Positions 47,776 through 56,210 of a stretch of DNA of 64,000 nt are shown one piece after another. The notes beneath the pieces were generated by a model. It ran no database searches, was not told where the DNA came from, and was given only the letters and a program-made list of their open reading frames with translations. This stretch comes from CAVZCC01 sp963773765 (GTDB lineage: Bacteria; Actinomycetota; Acidimicrobiia; Acidimicrobiales; Microtrichaceae). The position numbers were made by a program, and so were the translations under genes. Position 1 is the stretch's first letter, and each line of letters opens with the position of its first letter. The stretch covers positions 1,426,001-1,490,000 of the forward strand of contig CAVZCC010000001.1 in the NCBI GenBank assembly GCA_963773765.1, given 5' to 3'.

Positions 47776-48958
47776 GTGATCGACGCCGACGCCGCCATCA
47801 CCGCCGCCGCGGCCCGGGCCGGGGTCGACCGGGCGGCGGTGACCGCCGGTTCGCCGTCGTGGCGCGAGCCGCTGGACGTCCTGGTGGAGTCGCTCAACCG
47901 GGAGGCGCGGCTCAACGGGATGGGCGAGCTCATCCTGGCCGACCAGCTCGTGAAGCCCCTGGCCAACCGGTTCTCGGTGGACGCCTTCCACGATGCCCGG
48001 CCCGCGTTGGGCCAGACCGCGGTGGAGCGGCCCGTGTTCATCCTGGGCCTGCCCCGCACCGGGACCACGTTGCTCAGCTACCTGCTGGCCACCGATGACG
48101 ACAACCGGTCGCTGCGGCGGTGGGAGGCGTTCGACGCCGTCCCACCACCGCGGCCCTCCGCCGCGGCCGACGGCGACCCCCGCATCGCCGTGGCCCGCAC
48201 GGAGATGGACGCGCTGTACGACACGTCGCCCGAGTTCAAGGCCATCCACTACGAGTCGGCCGAGGGCCCCACCGAATGCGTCACCGTGCTGGCCGGCGAC
48301 GTCCGTTCCATGCAGTACGAGACGCTGGCCAACGTCCCCTCGTACGGTGCGTGGTCCGACCGGTGCGACCACGCGACGGCCTACGCGCACCATCGCCGGA
48401 CCCTGCAGGTGCTGCAGTCCGAGGACCGCGGCCGGTGGGTGTTGAAGTCACCGGTGCACAACCTGGCGCTGGACGACCTCCTGGGGACCTACCCCGACGC
48501 CGTCCTGGTGGTGACCCACCGAGACCCGGCCCGGGTGGTGGTGTCGCTGGCCAACCTGGTCCGGGTCCTGGGCGGGTTGGGGTCCGACGCGGACTGGACC
48601 CGGTACCTGGGCCGGCGCTGGCTCCAGTTGGTGTCGCTCATGCTGGACCGCCAGGCCGACGTGCGGGACCGGCTGGGCGAGTCCGCCCGCGACGCGGGGC
48701 GGTGGATCGACATCGACTACCAGGCCCTGGCCGCGGACCCGGTGGGCACCGTCACCTCCCTGTACGAGCGGCTGGGCTGGCCCGTGACCGGCCGGGCCCT
48801 CGCCGGGTTCCGGCGCCTACGCGGCGGCCAACCCGCAGCACGTGCACGGGACCACCACCTACCGGGCCGCCGACTTCGGCCTGGATCCGGGCACGCTGTC
48901 CCGGCGCTTCGCCGACTACCGGCAGCGCTACGACGTGACGCCGGACGGGGTCGCCTGA
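47776..48958 (+). pseudogene. Sulfotransferase family protein, one frameshift
   Basis: The protein of about 394 residues has VERPVFILGLPRTGTTLLSYLLA, the 5'-phosphosulfate-binding loop of PAPS sulfotransferases, then WVLKSPVHNLALDDLLGTYPDA and VVTHRDPARVVVSLANLV (3'-phosphate binding) and WIDIDYQALAADPVGTV. An extra base at about 48812-48814 breaks the end; removing it gives FRAYAAANPQHVHGTT and DYRQRYDVTPDGVA to TGA 48956-48958. Actinobacterial Stf-type enzymes sulfate lipids or glycans. It is leaderless from GTG 47776. Confidence 0.84.
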
Positions 48959-50327
48959 TCCGACGCCGCCCCGTCGGACCGCGGCGGCGTCCCCACCGTC
49001 GGACCCGTCCTCCGCGACCGACTCGTGGTGCTCGCCGGCCCGGCCCACCACCTCCAGCACCGCCAGCGCCAGCAGTGCCAGCGCGGCGATCCACATCACC
49101 GTGCCGGCGGCCGGCTGGTCCATGGCCAGGAACACCACGAGGGCGAGGACGCCGACCACGACCCGGAGGGCCACCAGGTTGCGGGCCGACGAAGGCGCCG
49201 ACCGGCCCGAAGTCCACGCCGCGCTCGTCGGCGCCGGCGCCGGCCGAGCCGAACAGGCGGGACAGGAACGCCCGGAACCGGACCGCCGGCCCGCTGGGCC
49301 CGCTCAGCAGCACGACCAGCAGCACGATGAGCCCCAGGACCAGGACCGTCCGGCCCCCGCCGCGGAGGAACCGGCTGATGGTGTCGAAGAAGGCCTCGTT
49401 GGCGGGCAGCGACGCCCCGGTGGGGAGCGCCCCCAGGTAGACGCCCCGGCCGATGGCGACCCCCACCAGCAGCAGGGCGGAGGCGATCACCCACCCGGTG
49501 GCGGCGTACACCAGCCCCTTGCGGCGGTTGGGCGCGAGCAGGATCCCGGCGCCCAGGATCAGGAGGGTGAGCCAGGGCAGGATCGTGGCCAGCTTGTCGA
49601 ACAGGTTGAACGCCTGTTGCACCTGGGCCACCTCGTCGGACTGGAAGACCTCGAACGTGACCGGCTTGGACCCCAGGTCGGCGAAGAAGGGCACGCCCAG
49701 CCCGGACAACCTGGAGGAGATCTCCTTGGCCGTCCCGGTCAGGTCGATCTCGACCACGCCCTTCTTGCCGCTGGAGTTGGTCAGGACCGACACCACCTGC
49801 TTCTGGGCGGCGCGGTTGGCCGTGACCCACAACTCGGCGAACCGGTCGCTGGTGACGGCCCGGTTGATCAGGTCGCTCGCCAACGACTTGACGCCGGTGG
49901 TGATGGGCGCCGCCAGCACCGTGGCCCGGTCGGGCAGGACCTGCTTGACCTCCGCCTCGATGTCCACGTTGGCGAACAGCGCCTGTTCCAGGCGGGCCGA
50001 CACCGCCTTCTGGATCGCCGGGTCCTTGGCCAGCGGCGTGACCGTCTCCACGTAGCGGTCCGAGTCGGTGATGGTGCGGTCGAGCCACAGCGACACGACC
50101 GACACCGGCACCAGCAGGGACCCGATCACGATCAGGGCGAGGGAGGCCACCCAGCGGACGCGGTGCCGGGGCCCGGACGGCGCGGCCTCGTGGTCCACCT
50201 GCTCGTGGAGGCGTTCGTTCTCCTCCCGGAGGCGTTCCACCTCCGCCTCCAACTCGGCCGCGTCCGGCTCGTGCTCCGGAGCATCTCCCGCGTCGGTTCC
50301 GGATCCGCTGTCGCTGGTGTCGGGCAT
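48752..50327 (-). pseudogene. Large integral membrane protein with N-terminal coiled coil, one frameshift
   Basis: I recognise this only as an uncharacterised actinobacterial membrane protein. Residues 20-50 form an acidic coiled coil (AAELEAEVERLREENERLHEQV), followed by a membrane helix (ASLALIVIGSLLVPVSVVSLW), an external domain, and further helices (TLLILGAGILLAP, VIASALLLVGVAIG, TVLVLGLIVLLVVLLSG). An extra base at 49204-49208 breaks the frame; without it DFGRSAPSSARNLVALRVVVG continues to two more helices (VLALVVFLAMDQPAAGTV, WIAALALLALAVLEVV). The 3' end is uncertain because the second frame runs into the convergent sulfotransferase gene. Confidence 0.76.
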
Positions 50328-50403
50328 GACCCGAAGTTAGCGGCCGCACGCGCCGAGGCGGTCGACCAGATCGGGTGATTGCCGGAGGGCCCCGGTGGTC
50401 AGC

Positions 50404-50444
50404 GGGTCCGGCCCCCGGCGGGGACCGGACCCACGGATCGTGGG
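50404..50444 (-). terminator. Terminator hairpins of the cold-shock gene
   Basis: GGGTCCGG-CCCC-CGGC-GGGG-A-CCGGACCC (50404-50432) is a long near-perfect stem, and CCCACG-GAT-CGTGGG (50430-50444) a smaller one, just beyond the cold-shock gene stop. No T-tract. Confidence 0.6.
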
Positions 50445-50445
50445 A

Positions 50446-50649
50446 TCAGATGGCCCGGACGTTCTGGGCCTCGTCGCCCTTGCGGCCGGCGCCGACCTCG
50501 AACTCGACCTTCTGGCCCTCCTCCAGGTTGCGGTAGCCGCTGCCGGAGATCTGGGAGAAGTGCACGAAGATGTCGCTGGCCTCGTCGTCACGGCTGATGA
50601 AGCCGTAACCCTTCTCGGAGTTGAAGAACTTGACGGTTCCCGTGGGCAC
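50446..50649 (-). CDS. Cold-shock protein (CspA family)
   Basis: The 67-residue protein is a complete cold-shock domain: GTVKFFNSEKGYGFISRDD (RNP1 KGYGFI), DIFVHFSQI (RNP2 FVHF) and GQKVEFEVGAGRKGDEAQNV. It binds single-stranded RNA and DNA and melts mRNA structure. The start is GTG 50649; a longer frame upstream covers the leader. The 5' leader has a 9-bp hairpin at 50695-50717 and direct repeats, suggesting mRNA-level control as in other csp genes. Confidence 0.94.
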   Translation of the reverse strand: MPTGTVKFFNSEKGYGFISRDDEASDIFVHFSQISGSGYRNLEEGQKVEFEVGAGRKGDEAQNVRAI

Positions 50650-50694
50650 GGTATGACTCTTTTCCCCCCGCGGCGCGGGGCCTGATTCGCAAAA

Positions 50695-50717
50695 GGGTGC
50701 CGATCGCGTCGGCACCC
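50695..50717 (-). promoter_or_regulatory. Hairpin in cold-shock leader
   Basis: GGGTGCCGA-TCGCG-TCGGCACCC forms a perfect 9-bp stem about 50 nt upstream of the csp GTG. A second small stem, CCCCGC-GGC-GCGGGG, lies near 50666-50681. This resembles a structured cold-shock 5' UTR. Confidence 0.6.
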
Positions 50718-50726
50718 TCATGTCGT

Positions 50727-50776
50727 GCTTGCTCCTACTGATTGCTGCTTGCCTGTCCTGATCCGCTTGCCTGTCC
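50727..50776 (-). repeat. Direct repeats CAAGC in cold-shock leader
   Basis: GCTTGCCTGTCC occurs twice (50747-50758 and 50765-50776) with CTTGCTC at 50728-50734; in RNA sense these read ACAGGCAAGC and GAGCAAGC. CTTGCCTGT and CTTGCTC also occur in the leader of the CBS-DUF1918 gene at 56.06-56.10 kb. Confidence 0.6.
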
Positions 50777-50851
50777 GTGCCCTTCGGCCCGGTCAGGGGC
50801 GTCCCGTCACCATATCCGAATCCGGCCCGTTTCATGCCCGCGCCGGGGACC

Positions 50852-51283
50852 TCAGCGGGGCTCGCAGATCACCAGCGGGATGTCCCGATCGGTGCCGGCC
50901 TGGTAGTTGGCGTAGTCAGGCCACTGCTCCACCGCGATCGGCCACAGCGCCGCCTTCTCCTCCGCCGAGGCGGTGCGGGCCCGCAGCTCGTGGACCTCGG
51001 CGCGGTCCTGCACCGTCACCTCGGGATGCTCGGTGATGTTCAGGTACCACTGCGGGTGCTGGGGGGCTCCGCCCATGGAGGCCACCACCAGGTAGTTGTC
51101 ACCGTCCCTGACCCGGATGAGCGGCGTGCGGCGCAGCTTGCCGGAGCGGCGACCGGTGGTGCCCAGGATGATCACCTGGGCTCCCTCCCACTCCGCGCCG
51201 TCCTCGCCGTCGGTGGCGAGGTAGCGCTCGACGTGGTCCGCGATCGGCTCCCAGGGACTCGGCTCGTACTCGGTGTCGCTCAT
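50852..51283 (-). CDS. Ddn-type deazaflavin (F420)-dependent nitroreductase
   Basis: The 143-residue protein has the Ddn pattern: VIILGTTGRRSGKLRRTPLIRV (F420 phosphate loop), NYLVVASMGGAPQHPQWYLNI, a hallmark segment, and WPDYANYQAGTDRDIPLVICEP. In mycobacteria Ddn is an F420-dependent quinone reductase able to reduce nitroimidazoles. TAGGGT lies 8 nt before ATG 51283. Stand-alone gene. Confidence 0.9.
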   Translation of the reverse strand: MSDTEYEPSPWEPIADHVERYLATDGEDGAEWEGAQVIILGTTGRRSGKLRRTPLIRVRDGDNYLVVASMGGAPQHPQWYLNITEHPEVTVQDRAEVHELRARTASAEEKAALWPIAVEQWPDYANYQAGTDRDIPLVICEPR

Positions 51284-51291
51284 GGAGCGGG

Positions 51292-51297
51292 ACCCTA
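51292..51297 (-). promoter_or_regulatory. Leaderless -10 box TAGGGT
   Basis: TAGGGT on the minus strand ends 8 nt before ATG 51283 of the Ddn-like gene. Confidence 0.55.
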
Positions 51298-51378
51298 CTC
51301 ACCCCGGCCCGCACCCCGCCGGTCGCCGGCGCCCCAATCCGATGGCGGCCCCGCCGGGCGGTCCTGCACACTCCGGGC

Positions 51379-51840
51379 ATGCAGATCCGGGCCGTCGGGG
51401 AGGCGGACCTCCCCACCCTGTGCGCGTTGCGCCTGGAGTTCCTGGCCGAGGTCCGGGACCTGGACCCGGCGACCCTGGCCGGGGACTTCGAGCGTGCGAC
51501 CGTCGAGTTCGTGACCGGGGCCACGACCCGGGGCGACCTGCACTCCTGGATCGCGGAGCACCACGGCGTCCCGATGGGCGTGGTGTCCCTGTTGCTCACC
51601 CCGGCACCCCCGTTGCCGGAGGACGGTCGAACCACCGACGGGCTCGTGCTCACCATGTACGTGCGGCCGGGCGACCGGCGCCGCGGGGCCGCCGCTGCGC
51701 TCCTGGGGGCGTGCACGGCCGGGGCCCGCCGCCTGGGCGTCCGACGCCTCGCCCTGTACGCCACGGAGGCCGGGCGGCCCCTGTACCTGGGCGCCGGCTT
51801 CCTCCCCAACGACGACTGGCTGGAGATCCGGCTCCCGTAG
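51379..51840 (+). CDS. GNAT-family N-acetyltransferase
   Basis: The 153-residue GNAT has MQIRAVGEADLPTLCALRLEFLAEV, a central MGVVSLLL strand, LVLTMYVRPGDRRRGAAAALLGA (acetyl-CoA pyrophosphate loop, the RRRGAA form of Q/RxxGxG/A) and LYATEAGRPLYLGAGFLPNDDWLEI. The acceptor is unknown. A CACACT element 6 nt before ATG 51379 is a weak leaderless -10. Confidence 0.88.
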   Translation: MQIRAVGEADLPTLCALRLEFLAEVRDLDPATLAGDFERATVEFVTGATTRGDLHSWIAEHHGVPMGVVSLLLTPAPPLPEDGRTTDGLVLTMYVRPGDRRRGAAAALLGACTAGARRLGVRRLALYATEAGRPLYLGAGFLPNDDWLEIRLP

Positions 51841-51858
51841 GTGCAGGGCGGGCGCCGG

Positions 51859-53217
51859 TCAGGCCGTGGCGTAGCCGTCGGCCACGGCGAGCGCCTCGTC
51901 GATCACGGCCAGGCCGGTCCGGAGGTCGTCCTCGGAGATCACCAGCGGCGGCGCCACGTGGGTCCGGTTGAAGTGCATGAAGGGCCAGACACCACCGGCC
52001 TTGCAGGCGTTGCCGAACTCGACCATCGGCGCCGCATCGGCGCCGGCGGCGTTGAAGGGCACGAGGGGTTCCCGGGTGGCCTTGTCCCGCACCAGCTCGA
52101 TGGCGAAGAAGCAGCCGAGCCCCCGCACGTCACCGACGCTGGGATGTCGTTCGGCCATGGCCTGCAGGGCGGGGCGGATCACGTCCTCGCCCAGGCGGCG
52201 GGCCCGACCCACGATGTCGTCCTCCTCGTAGATCCGGATGGACTCCACCGCGGTGGCACAGGCCAGGGGGTGCCCGCTGTAGGTCAGCCCGCCGGGGAAC
52301 GCCCGCTGGTCGAACGTGGCGGCGATGTCGTCGGAGATGAGGACGCCACCGAGCGGCACGTAGCCGGAGTTCACGCCCTTGGCGAAGCTGATGAGGTCCG
52401 GCTCGACGCCCCAGTGGTCCACCGCGAACCACTCCCCCACCCGGCCGAAGCCGACCATCACCTCGTCCGCGATCAGCATGATCCCGTTCCGGTCACACAG
52501 GTCCCGGACCCCGGCCAGGTAGCCCTCCGGCGGCACGATCACGCCGTTGGTGCCGACGATCGACTCCAGCACGATGGCCGCGATGGTGTGGCCGCCCTCC
52601 ATGGCCACCACCTGGCCCAGGTGCTCGAGCGACCGCTCGCACTCCTCCTCCTCGGTGGTGGCGTGGAACGCCGAGCGGTAGGGGTACGGCCCGAAGAAGT
52701 GGATGATGCCCGGGGACCCGGGCTCCGACGGCCAGCGGCGGGGCTCACCGGTCAGCGTGATGGCCGCGGCGGTGGCGCCGTGGTAGCTGCGGTAGGTGGC
52801 CAGCACCTTGTGGCGGTCGGTGTGGAGGCGGGCCAGGCGGATGGCGTTCTCGTTGGCCTCGGCACCGCCGTTGGTGAAGAACACCCGGTTCAGCCGCCCC
52901 GGTGCGTGCTCGGTGATGAGCCGGGCGGCCTCGGTGCGCACGTCGTTGGCGAACGGGGGCGCCACCGTGCAGAGCCGGTCCGCCTGGGCCTTGATGGCGG
53001 CGATCATCCGGGGGTGCTGGTGGCCCAGGTTGAGGTTGACCAGCTGGGAGGCGAAGTCCAGGTAGCGGTTGCCCTCGTTGTCCCAGAACCACGCACCCTC
53101 GCCACCGGCGATGGGCAGTGGGTTGATCAGTCCCTGGGCCGACCACGAGTGGAACACGTACTCCCGGTCCGCGGCGGTGCTGGCGGCGTTGCTCAGGTTG
53201 GTGTCGGTCGCGGTCAC
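51859..53217 (-). CDS. Class III aminotransferase (aspartate aminotransferase family)
   Basis: The 452-residue PLP enzyme has FWDNEGNRYLDFASQLVNLNLGHQHP, FFTNGGAEANENAIRLAR, YRSYHGATAAAITLTGEPRRW, LIADEVMVGFGRVGEWFAV (Asp to PLP nitrogen) and LISFAKGVNSGYVPLGGVLI with the Schiff-base Lys, then TYSGHPLACATAVE. It transfers the amino group of an omega-amino donor, e.g. GABA, beta-alanine or polyamine types; the substrate is not resolved. GTG 53217 is the likely start; a long open frame continues upstream across the enoyl-CoA hydratase region as a shadow. Confidence 0.91.
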   Translation of the reverse strand: MTATDTNLSNAASTAADREYVFHSWSAQGLINPLPIAGGEGAWFWDNEGNRYLDFASQLVNLNLGHQHPRMIAAIKAQADRLCTVAPPFANDVRTEAARLITEHAPGRLNRVFFTNGGAEANENAIRLARLHTDRHKVLATYRSYHGATAAAITLTGEPRRWPSEPGSPGIIHFFGPYPYRSAFHATTEEEECERSLEHLGQVVAMEGGHTIAAIVLESIVGTNGVIVPPEGYLAGVRDLCDRNGIMLIADEVMVGFGRVGEWFAVDHWGVEPDLISFAKGVNSGYVPLGGVLISDDIAATFDQRAFPGGLTYSGHPLACATAVESIRIYEEDDIVGRARRLGEDVIRPALQAMAERHPSVGDVRGLGCFFAIELVRDKATREPLVPFNAAGADAAPMVEFGNACKAGGVWPFMHFNRTHVAPPLVISEDDLRTGLAVIDEALAVADGYATA

Positions 53218-53322
53218 GGGTATCGGGCCCTTTGCTCGGCAGCGGTGGCGGTCGGAGGTCCGGCCGGGCACCACGATACGCAGCGCTTGGCCCGCAGGCC
53301 CGTCCGCTGGTACGCACTCGCC

Positions 53323-54072
53323 ATGGCTGATGACCCCGCGTCCGACGAACCAGTGCTGCTCACCGAGGACGCCGACGGCGTCCGGGTGCTGACGCTCAAC
53401 CGCCCCGGGGCGCTCAACGCGTTCAACCAGGCGCTCTGGTACGCCGCGGCGGAGGCCCTGGTGGAGGCGGCGGAGAACGACGCCATCCGCTGCGTGGTCA
53501 TCACCGGGACCGGCCGGGCCTTCTCCGCGGGCCAGGACCTGGGAGAGATGAACGACCCGTCGGTGTTCGCCGACTCCGAACCCGGCTACCACCGGTTCAT
53601 GCCCGTCCTGGAGGCCTTCCCCAAGCCGGTGCTGGCCGCGGTCAACGGCGTGGGTGTGGGCATCGGACTGACCATGCTCCTGCACTGCGACCTGGTGTTC
53701 ATGTCCACCGAGGCCCGGCTCAAGGCACCGTTCATCTCCCTCGGGGTCACCACGGAGGCATCCGCCAGCGTGCTGATGCCGGCCACCATGGGCTGGCAAC
53801 GGGCCGCCGAGGTCCTGTTCACCGAGCCCTGGATCACCGCGGAGCGGGCCGTGGCCGACGGCATCGCCCTGCGGGCGGTGGCCCCCGACGAACTCCTGGC
53901 GGAGACCATGGCCGTGGCCCGCCACATCGGGGGCCTGCCGTTGGGTCCGGTCACCGCCACCAAGCAACTCCTCCTGGACGGCCGGTCCGACGCGGTGCGC
54001 ACGGCCCGGCTGCGGGAGCTGGCGGCCTTCGACACCCTGGTGGGGGCCATGCTGGGCGGTCCCACCCCCTAG
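53323..54072 (+). CDS. Enoyl-CoA hydratase/isomerase family protein
   Basis: The 249-residue crotonase has VRVLTLNRPGALNAFNQALWYA, GTGRAFSAGQDLGEM (oxyanion loop), PKPVLAAVNGVGVGIGLTMLLHCD and FISLGVTTEASASVLMPATMGWQRA. It hydrates or isomerises an enoyl-CoA in a beta-oxidation-like route. TACGCA precedes ATG 53323 by 6 nt. Divergent from the class III aminotransferase. Its TAG stop lies in a 14-bp direct repeat (CCACCCCCTAGACC/CAACCCCCTAGACG). Confidence 0.9.
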   Translation: MADDPASDEPVLLTEDADGVRVLTLNRPGALNAFNQALWYAAAEALVEAAENDAIRCVVITGTGRAFSAGQDLGEMNDPSVFADSEPGYHRFMPVLEAFPKPVLAAVNGVGVGIGLTMLLHCDLVFMSTEARLKAPFISLGVTTEASASVLMPATMGWQRAAEVLFTEPWITAERAVADGIALRAVAPDELLAETMAVARHIGGLPLGPVTATKQLLLDGRSDAVRTARLRELAAFDTLVGAMLGGPTP

Positions 54073-54133
54073 ACCCAACCCCCTAGACGCAGAACCGCTC
54101 AATGGATCGGCCGCACGCGCCGACAACACCGGG

Positions 54134-55432
54134 GTGAGCAGCATCCGGCGGTTGTCCGCGCTCGTCGCCCTGGGCCTGGTGGTGACGGGCTGCCTGCCCG
54201 CTCCGCCACCGGACACCACCCCGCCGACGCCCGCCCCCGCCGAGGTGCCCACCACCGCACCGCCGGGCACCGTGCCCACCACCACCCCCACCACGTCGAC
54301 CACGTCGACGTCCACCACCTCGACGACGACCACCACCACCAGCTCGACCCTGCCCGCGGGTTCGGCCCCGGTGGTCACGGCGTTCACCGCCGGGCCGTCC
54401 GCCGTCGTGGCACCCGCGGTGGTGGCGCTGGCCTGGCAGGTGAGCGACCCGCAGGGCGACGCGCTCACGTGCTCGCTCGACGGCAACGGCGACGGCAGCA
54501 CCGACCTGACCGTGTCCAACTGCCAGGCGCCGGGCAGCCGCAACGTGAGCCTCCCGACGGCGGGCATCGTGCAGGCCCGGCTGACCGTCACCGACGGCAC
54601 CAACACCACCCAGGCCACCACGACCGTCACCGTGTCCGCCGGCTCCGCCGAGGCCTACGACATCGTGCTGCGGCCGGTGGCCGCGCTGGACCCCTCGGTG
54701 CAGTCGACCTTCGACGCCGCCGTCGCCCGCTGGGAGCAGATCCTGGTCCGCGGCGTGCCCGACCTGGTCGCCAACCTGCCCGCTGGAGCCTGCCTGGCCG
54801 GGTCCGCACCCATCGCCACGGTGGACGACCTGGTGATCGACGTCCAGGTCACCGCCATGGACGGAACGGGTGGCGTCCTGGGCAGCGCGGGGCCGTGCTT
54901 CACCTCCAGCGCGGACGGTCTTCCCCGGGTGGGGCTGATGCAGTTCGACTCGGCCGATGTGGCCGGGCTCCTGTCGTCCGGCCAGTTGGACGAGGTCATC
55001 CTCCACGAGATGGCCCACGTCCTGGGGTTCGGCACCATCTGGCAGATCCCGGCCGGGCTGGTCGGCGGCTTCTCGGGAAGCGATCCCCGGTTCCTCGGTC
55101 CCCGCAGCATGGCGGCGTGGTCGGCGATGGGCCGGTCCGGGTCGGTCCCGGTGGAGGCCGACGGCGGCGCCGGGACCGCGTACAGCCACTGGGACGAGAC
55201 CACGATGGCCAAGGAGCTGATGACGGGCTGGCTCAACAGCGGCGTCAACCCGTTGAGCGCCCTCAGCATCGCCTCGTTGGCGGACCTGGGCTACCGGGTG
55301 GACCTGGCTCCCGCAGAGCCCTACTCGCCCCCGTCGCTGGCGGCGTTCCGGATCGGGTCCGACCTGGCCCCGCCGACCGGCGGTGACGACCACCACGTCG
55401 AGGTGCTGGTCACGCCCAAGGGCTCGATCTGA
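54134..55432 (+). CDS. Leishmanolysin-like (M8) metalloprotease lipoprotein
   Basis: The 432-residue product has a lipoprotein signal (ALVALGLVVTGC, Cys20), a Pro/Thr linker of about 50 residues, a PKD-like/Ig domain (VALAWQVSDPQGDALTC...RLTVTDGTNTTQAT), and a metzincin-like catalytic part: ILHEMAHVLGFGTIWQIP with His291, Glu292, His295, followed by the SHWDETTMAKELMTGWLN loop, a plausible third-His and Met-turn region. M8 peptidases are cell-surface zinc proteases. GTG 54134 is tentative, with no clear ribosome site; it ends 2 bp from the convergent CBS gene. Confidence 0.86.
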   Translation: MSSIRRLSALVALGLVVTGCLPAPPPDTTPPTPAPAEVPTTAPPGTVPTTTPTTSTTSTSTTSTTTTTTSSTLPAGSAPVVTAFTAGPSAVVAPAVVALAWQVSDPQGDALTCSLDGNGDGSTDLTVSNCQAPGSRNVSLPTAGIVQARLTVTDGTNTTQATTTVTVSAGSAEAYDIVLRPVAALDPSVQSTFDAAVARWEQILVRGVPDLVANLPAGACLAGSAPIATVDDLVIDVQVTAMDGTGGVLGSAGPCFTSSADGLPRVGLMQFDSADVAGLLSSGQLDEVILHEMAHVLGFGTIWQIPAGLVGGFSGSDPRFLGPRSMAAWSAMGRSGSVPVEADGGAGTAYSHWDETTMAKELMTGWLNSGVNPLSALSIASLADLGYRVDLAPAEPYSPPSLAAFRIGSDLAPPTGGDDHHVEVLVTPKGSI

Positions 55433-55433
55433 C

Positions 55434-56048
55434 TCACCCCTCCGCCGGGTGCTCCACGTCCGCGTCCGGCCCCGGGAAGAACAGGACCTCGTGGGGCTCG
55501 TCGTGGGGGTCGTCGGCCCACTGCACCAGGAAGGGCGGGCCGCCACCGGCACCCCGGGCCTCCACGATGCGGCCCCGCCGCTCCTTCGCCCCGACGGCGT
55601 GGGACCGGATGACCACCTCGTCACCGGGACGGGCCGCGGCGCGGCCGGGCCCGGTGCCGCCCGTGGTGGACGTCCCCAGGGACTCCACGTCCTCCACCAG
55701 GTGGCGCAGCAGGTCGAACGAGGACACCACCCCGACGATCCGGGCGTTGTCGATCACCACCAGGTGGTGCACACCGGCGGCCAGCATCTCCCGCGCCGCC
55801 TCCGACAGCGTGGCGGAGGGGCCGACGGTGACGACCCGGTCCGTCATGACCGTCGAGACGCCCTGGTCCGGGGCCCATTCCTCCACCAGGTCCGAGGAGG
55901 TCACGATGCCGGCCAGGGACCCGTCGGGCTCCACCACCGGCACGCCGTGGACCTTGCGGGTGAGCATGAGGTCACGCAGCGGGCCGACCACGTCGGTGAC
56001 GGCCACGGTCACGACCGGGCCGGACATCACGTCGGAAACGGTGCGCAT
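55434..56048 (-). CDS. CBS pair - DUF1918 fusion protein
   Basis: The 204-residue protein begins with two CBS domains (VSDVMSGPVVTVAVTDVVGPLRDLM...SSDLVEEW and VSTVMTDRVVTVGPSATLSEAAREM...ARIVGVVSSFDLLRHLV). After a Gly/Thr linker comes a C-terminal DUF1918 domain (PGDEVVIRSHAVGAKERRGRIVEARG...PPFLVQWADDPHDEPHEVLFFPGPDA). CBS pairs sense adenylates; DUF1918 is an SH3-like domain of unknown role. GGGAGG is 4 nt before ATG 56048. The leader has repeated CAAG words, as in the csp leader. Confidence 0.9.
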   Translation of the reverse strand: MRTVSDVMSGPVVTVAVTDVVGPLRDLMLTRKVHGVPVVEPDGSLAGIVTSSDLVEEWAPDQGVSTVMTDRVVTVGPSATLSEAAREMLAAGVHHLVVIDNARIVGVVSSFDLLRHLVEDVESLGTSTTGGTGPGRAAARPGDEVVIRSHAVGAKERRGRIVEARGAGGGPPFLVQWADDPHDEPHEVLFFPGPDADVEHPAEG

Positions 56049-56061
56049 GGCGCCTCCCTTG

Positions 56062-56100
56062 TTCCTTGCTCGGTCTTGCTCGATCCTTGCCTGTTCCCTG
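56062..56100 (-). repeat. Short direct repeats in CBS-DUF1918 leader
   Basis: CTTGCTC occurs at 56065-56071 and 56075-56081 and CTTGCCTGT at 56086-56094, with CCTTG flanks. In RNA sense these are GAGCAAG and ACAGGCAAG, words also repeated in the csp leader at 50.73-50.78 kb. Confidence 0.55.
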
Positions 56101-56210
56101 GCTGTTCGGTGCCGAACGTTCAGCGCCGACCACGCCGGGGCGGGGGCGCCCAGTTGCATCGGGGACGACCAGCGCCCATCATCGCGCCAGCCGAACAAGG
56201 GGACTCACAG

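Noticed and set aside
53218..54630. Long minus-strand extension of the class III aminotransferase
   Set aside because: The open frame continues over the enoyl-CoA hydratase and M8 genes on the other strand without domain content.
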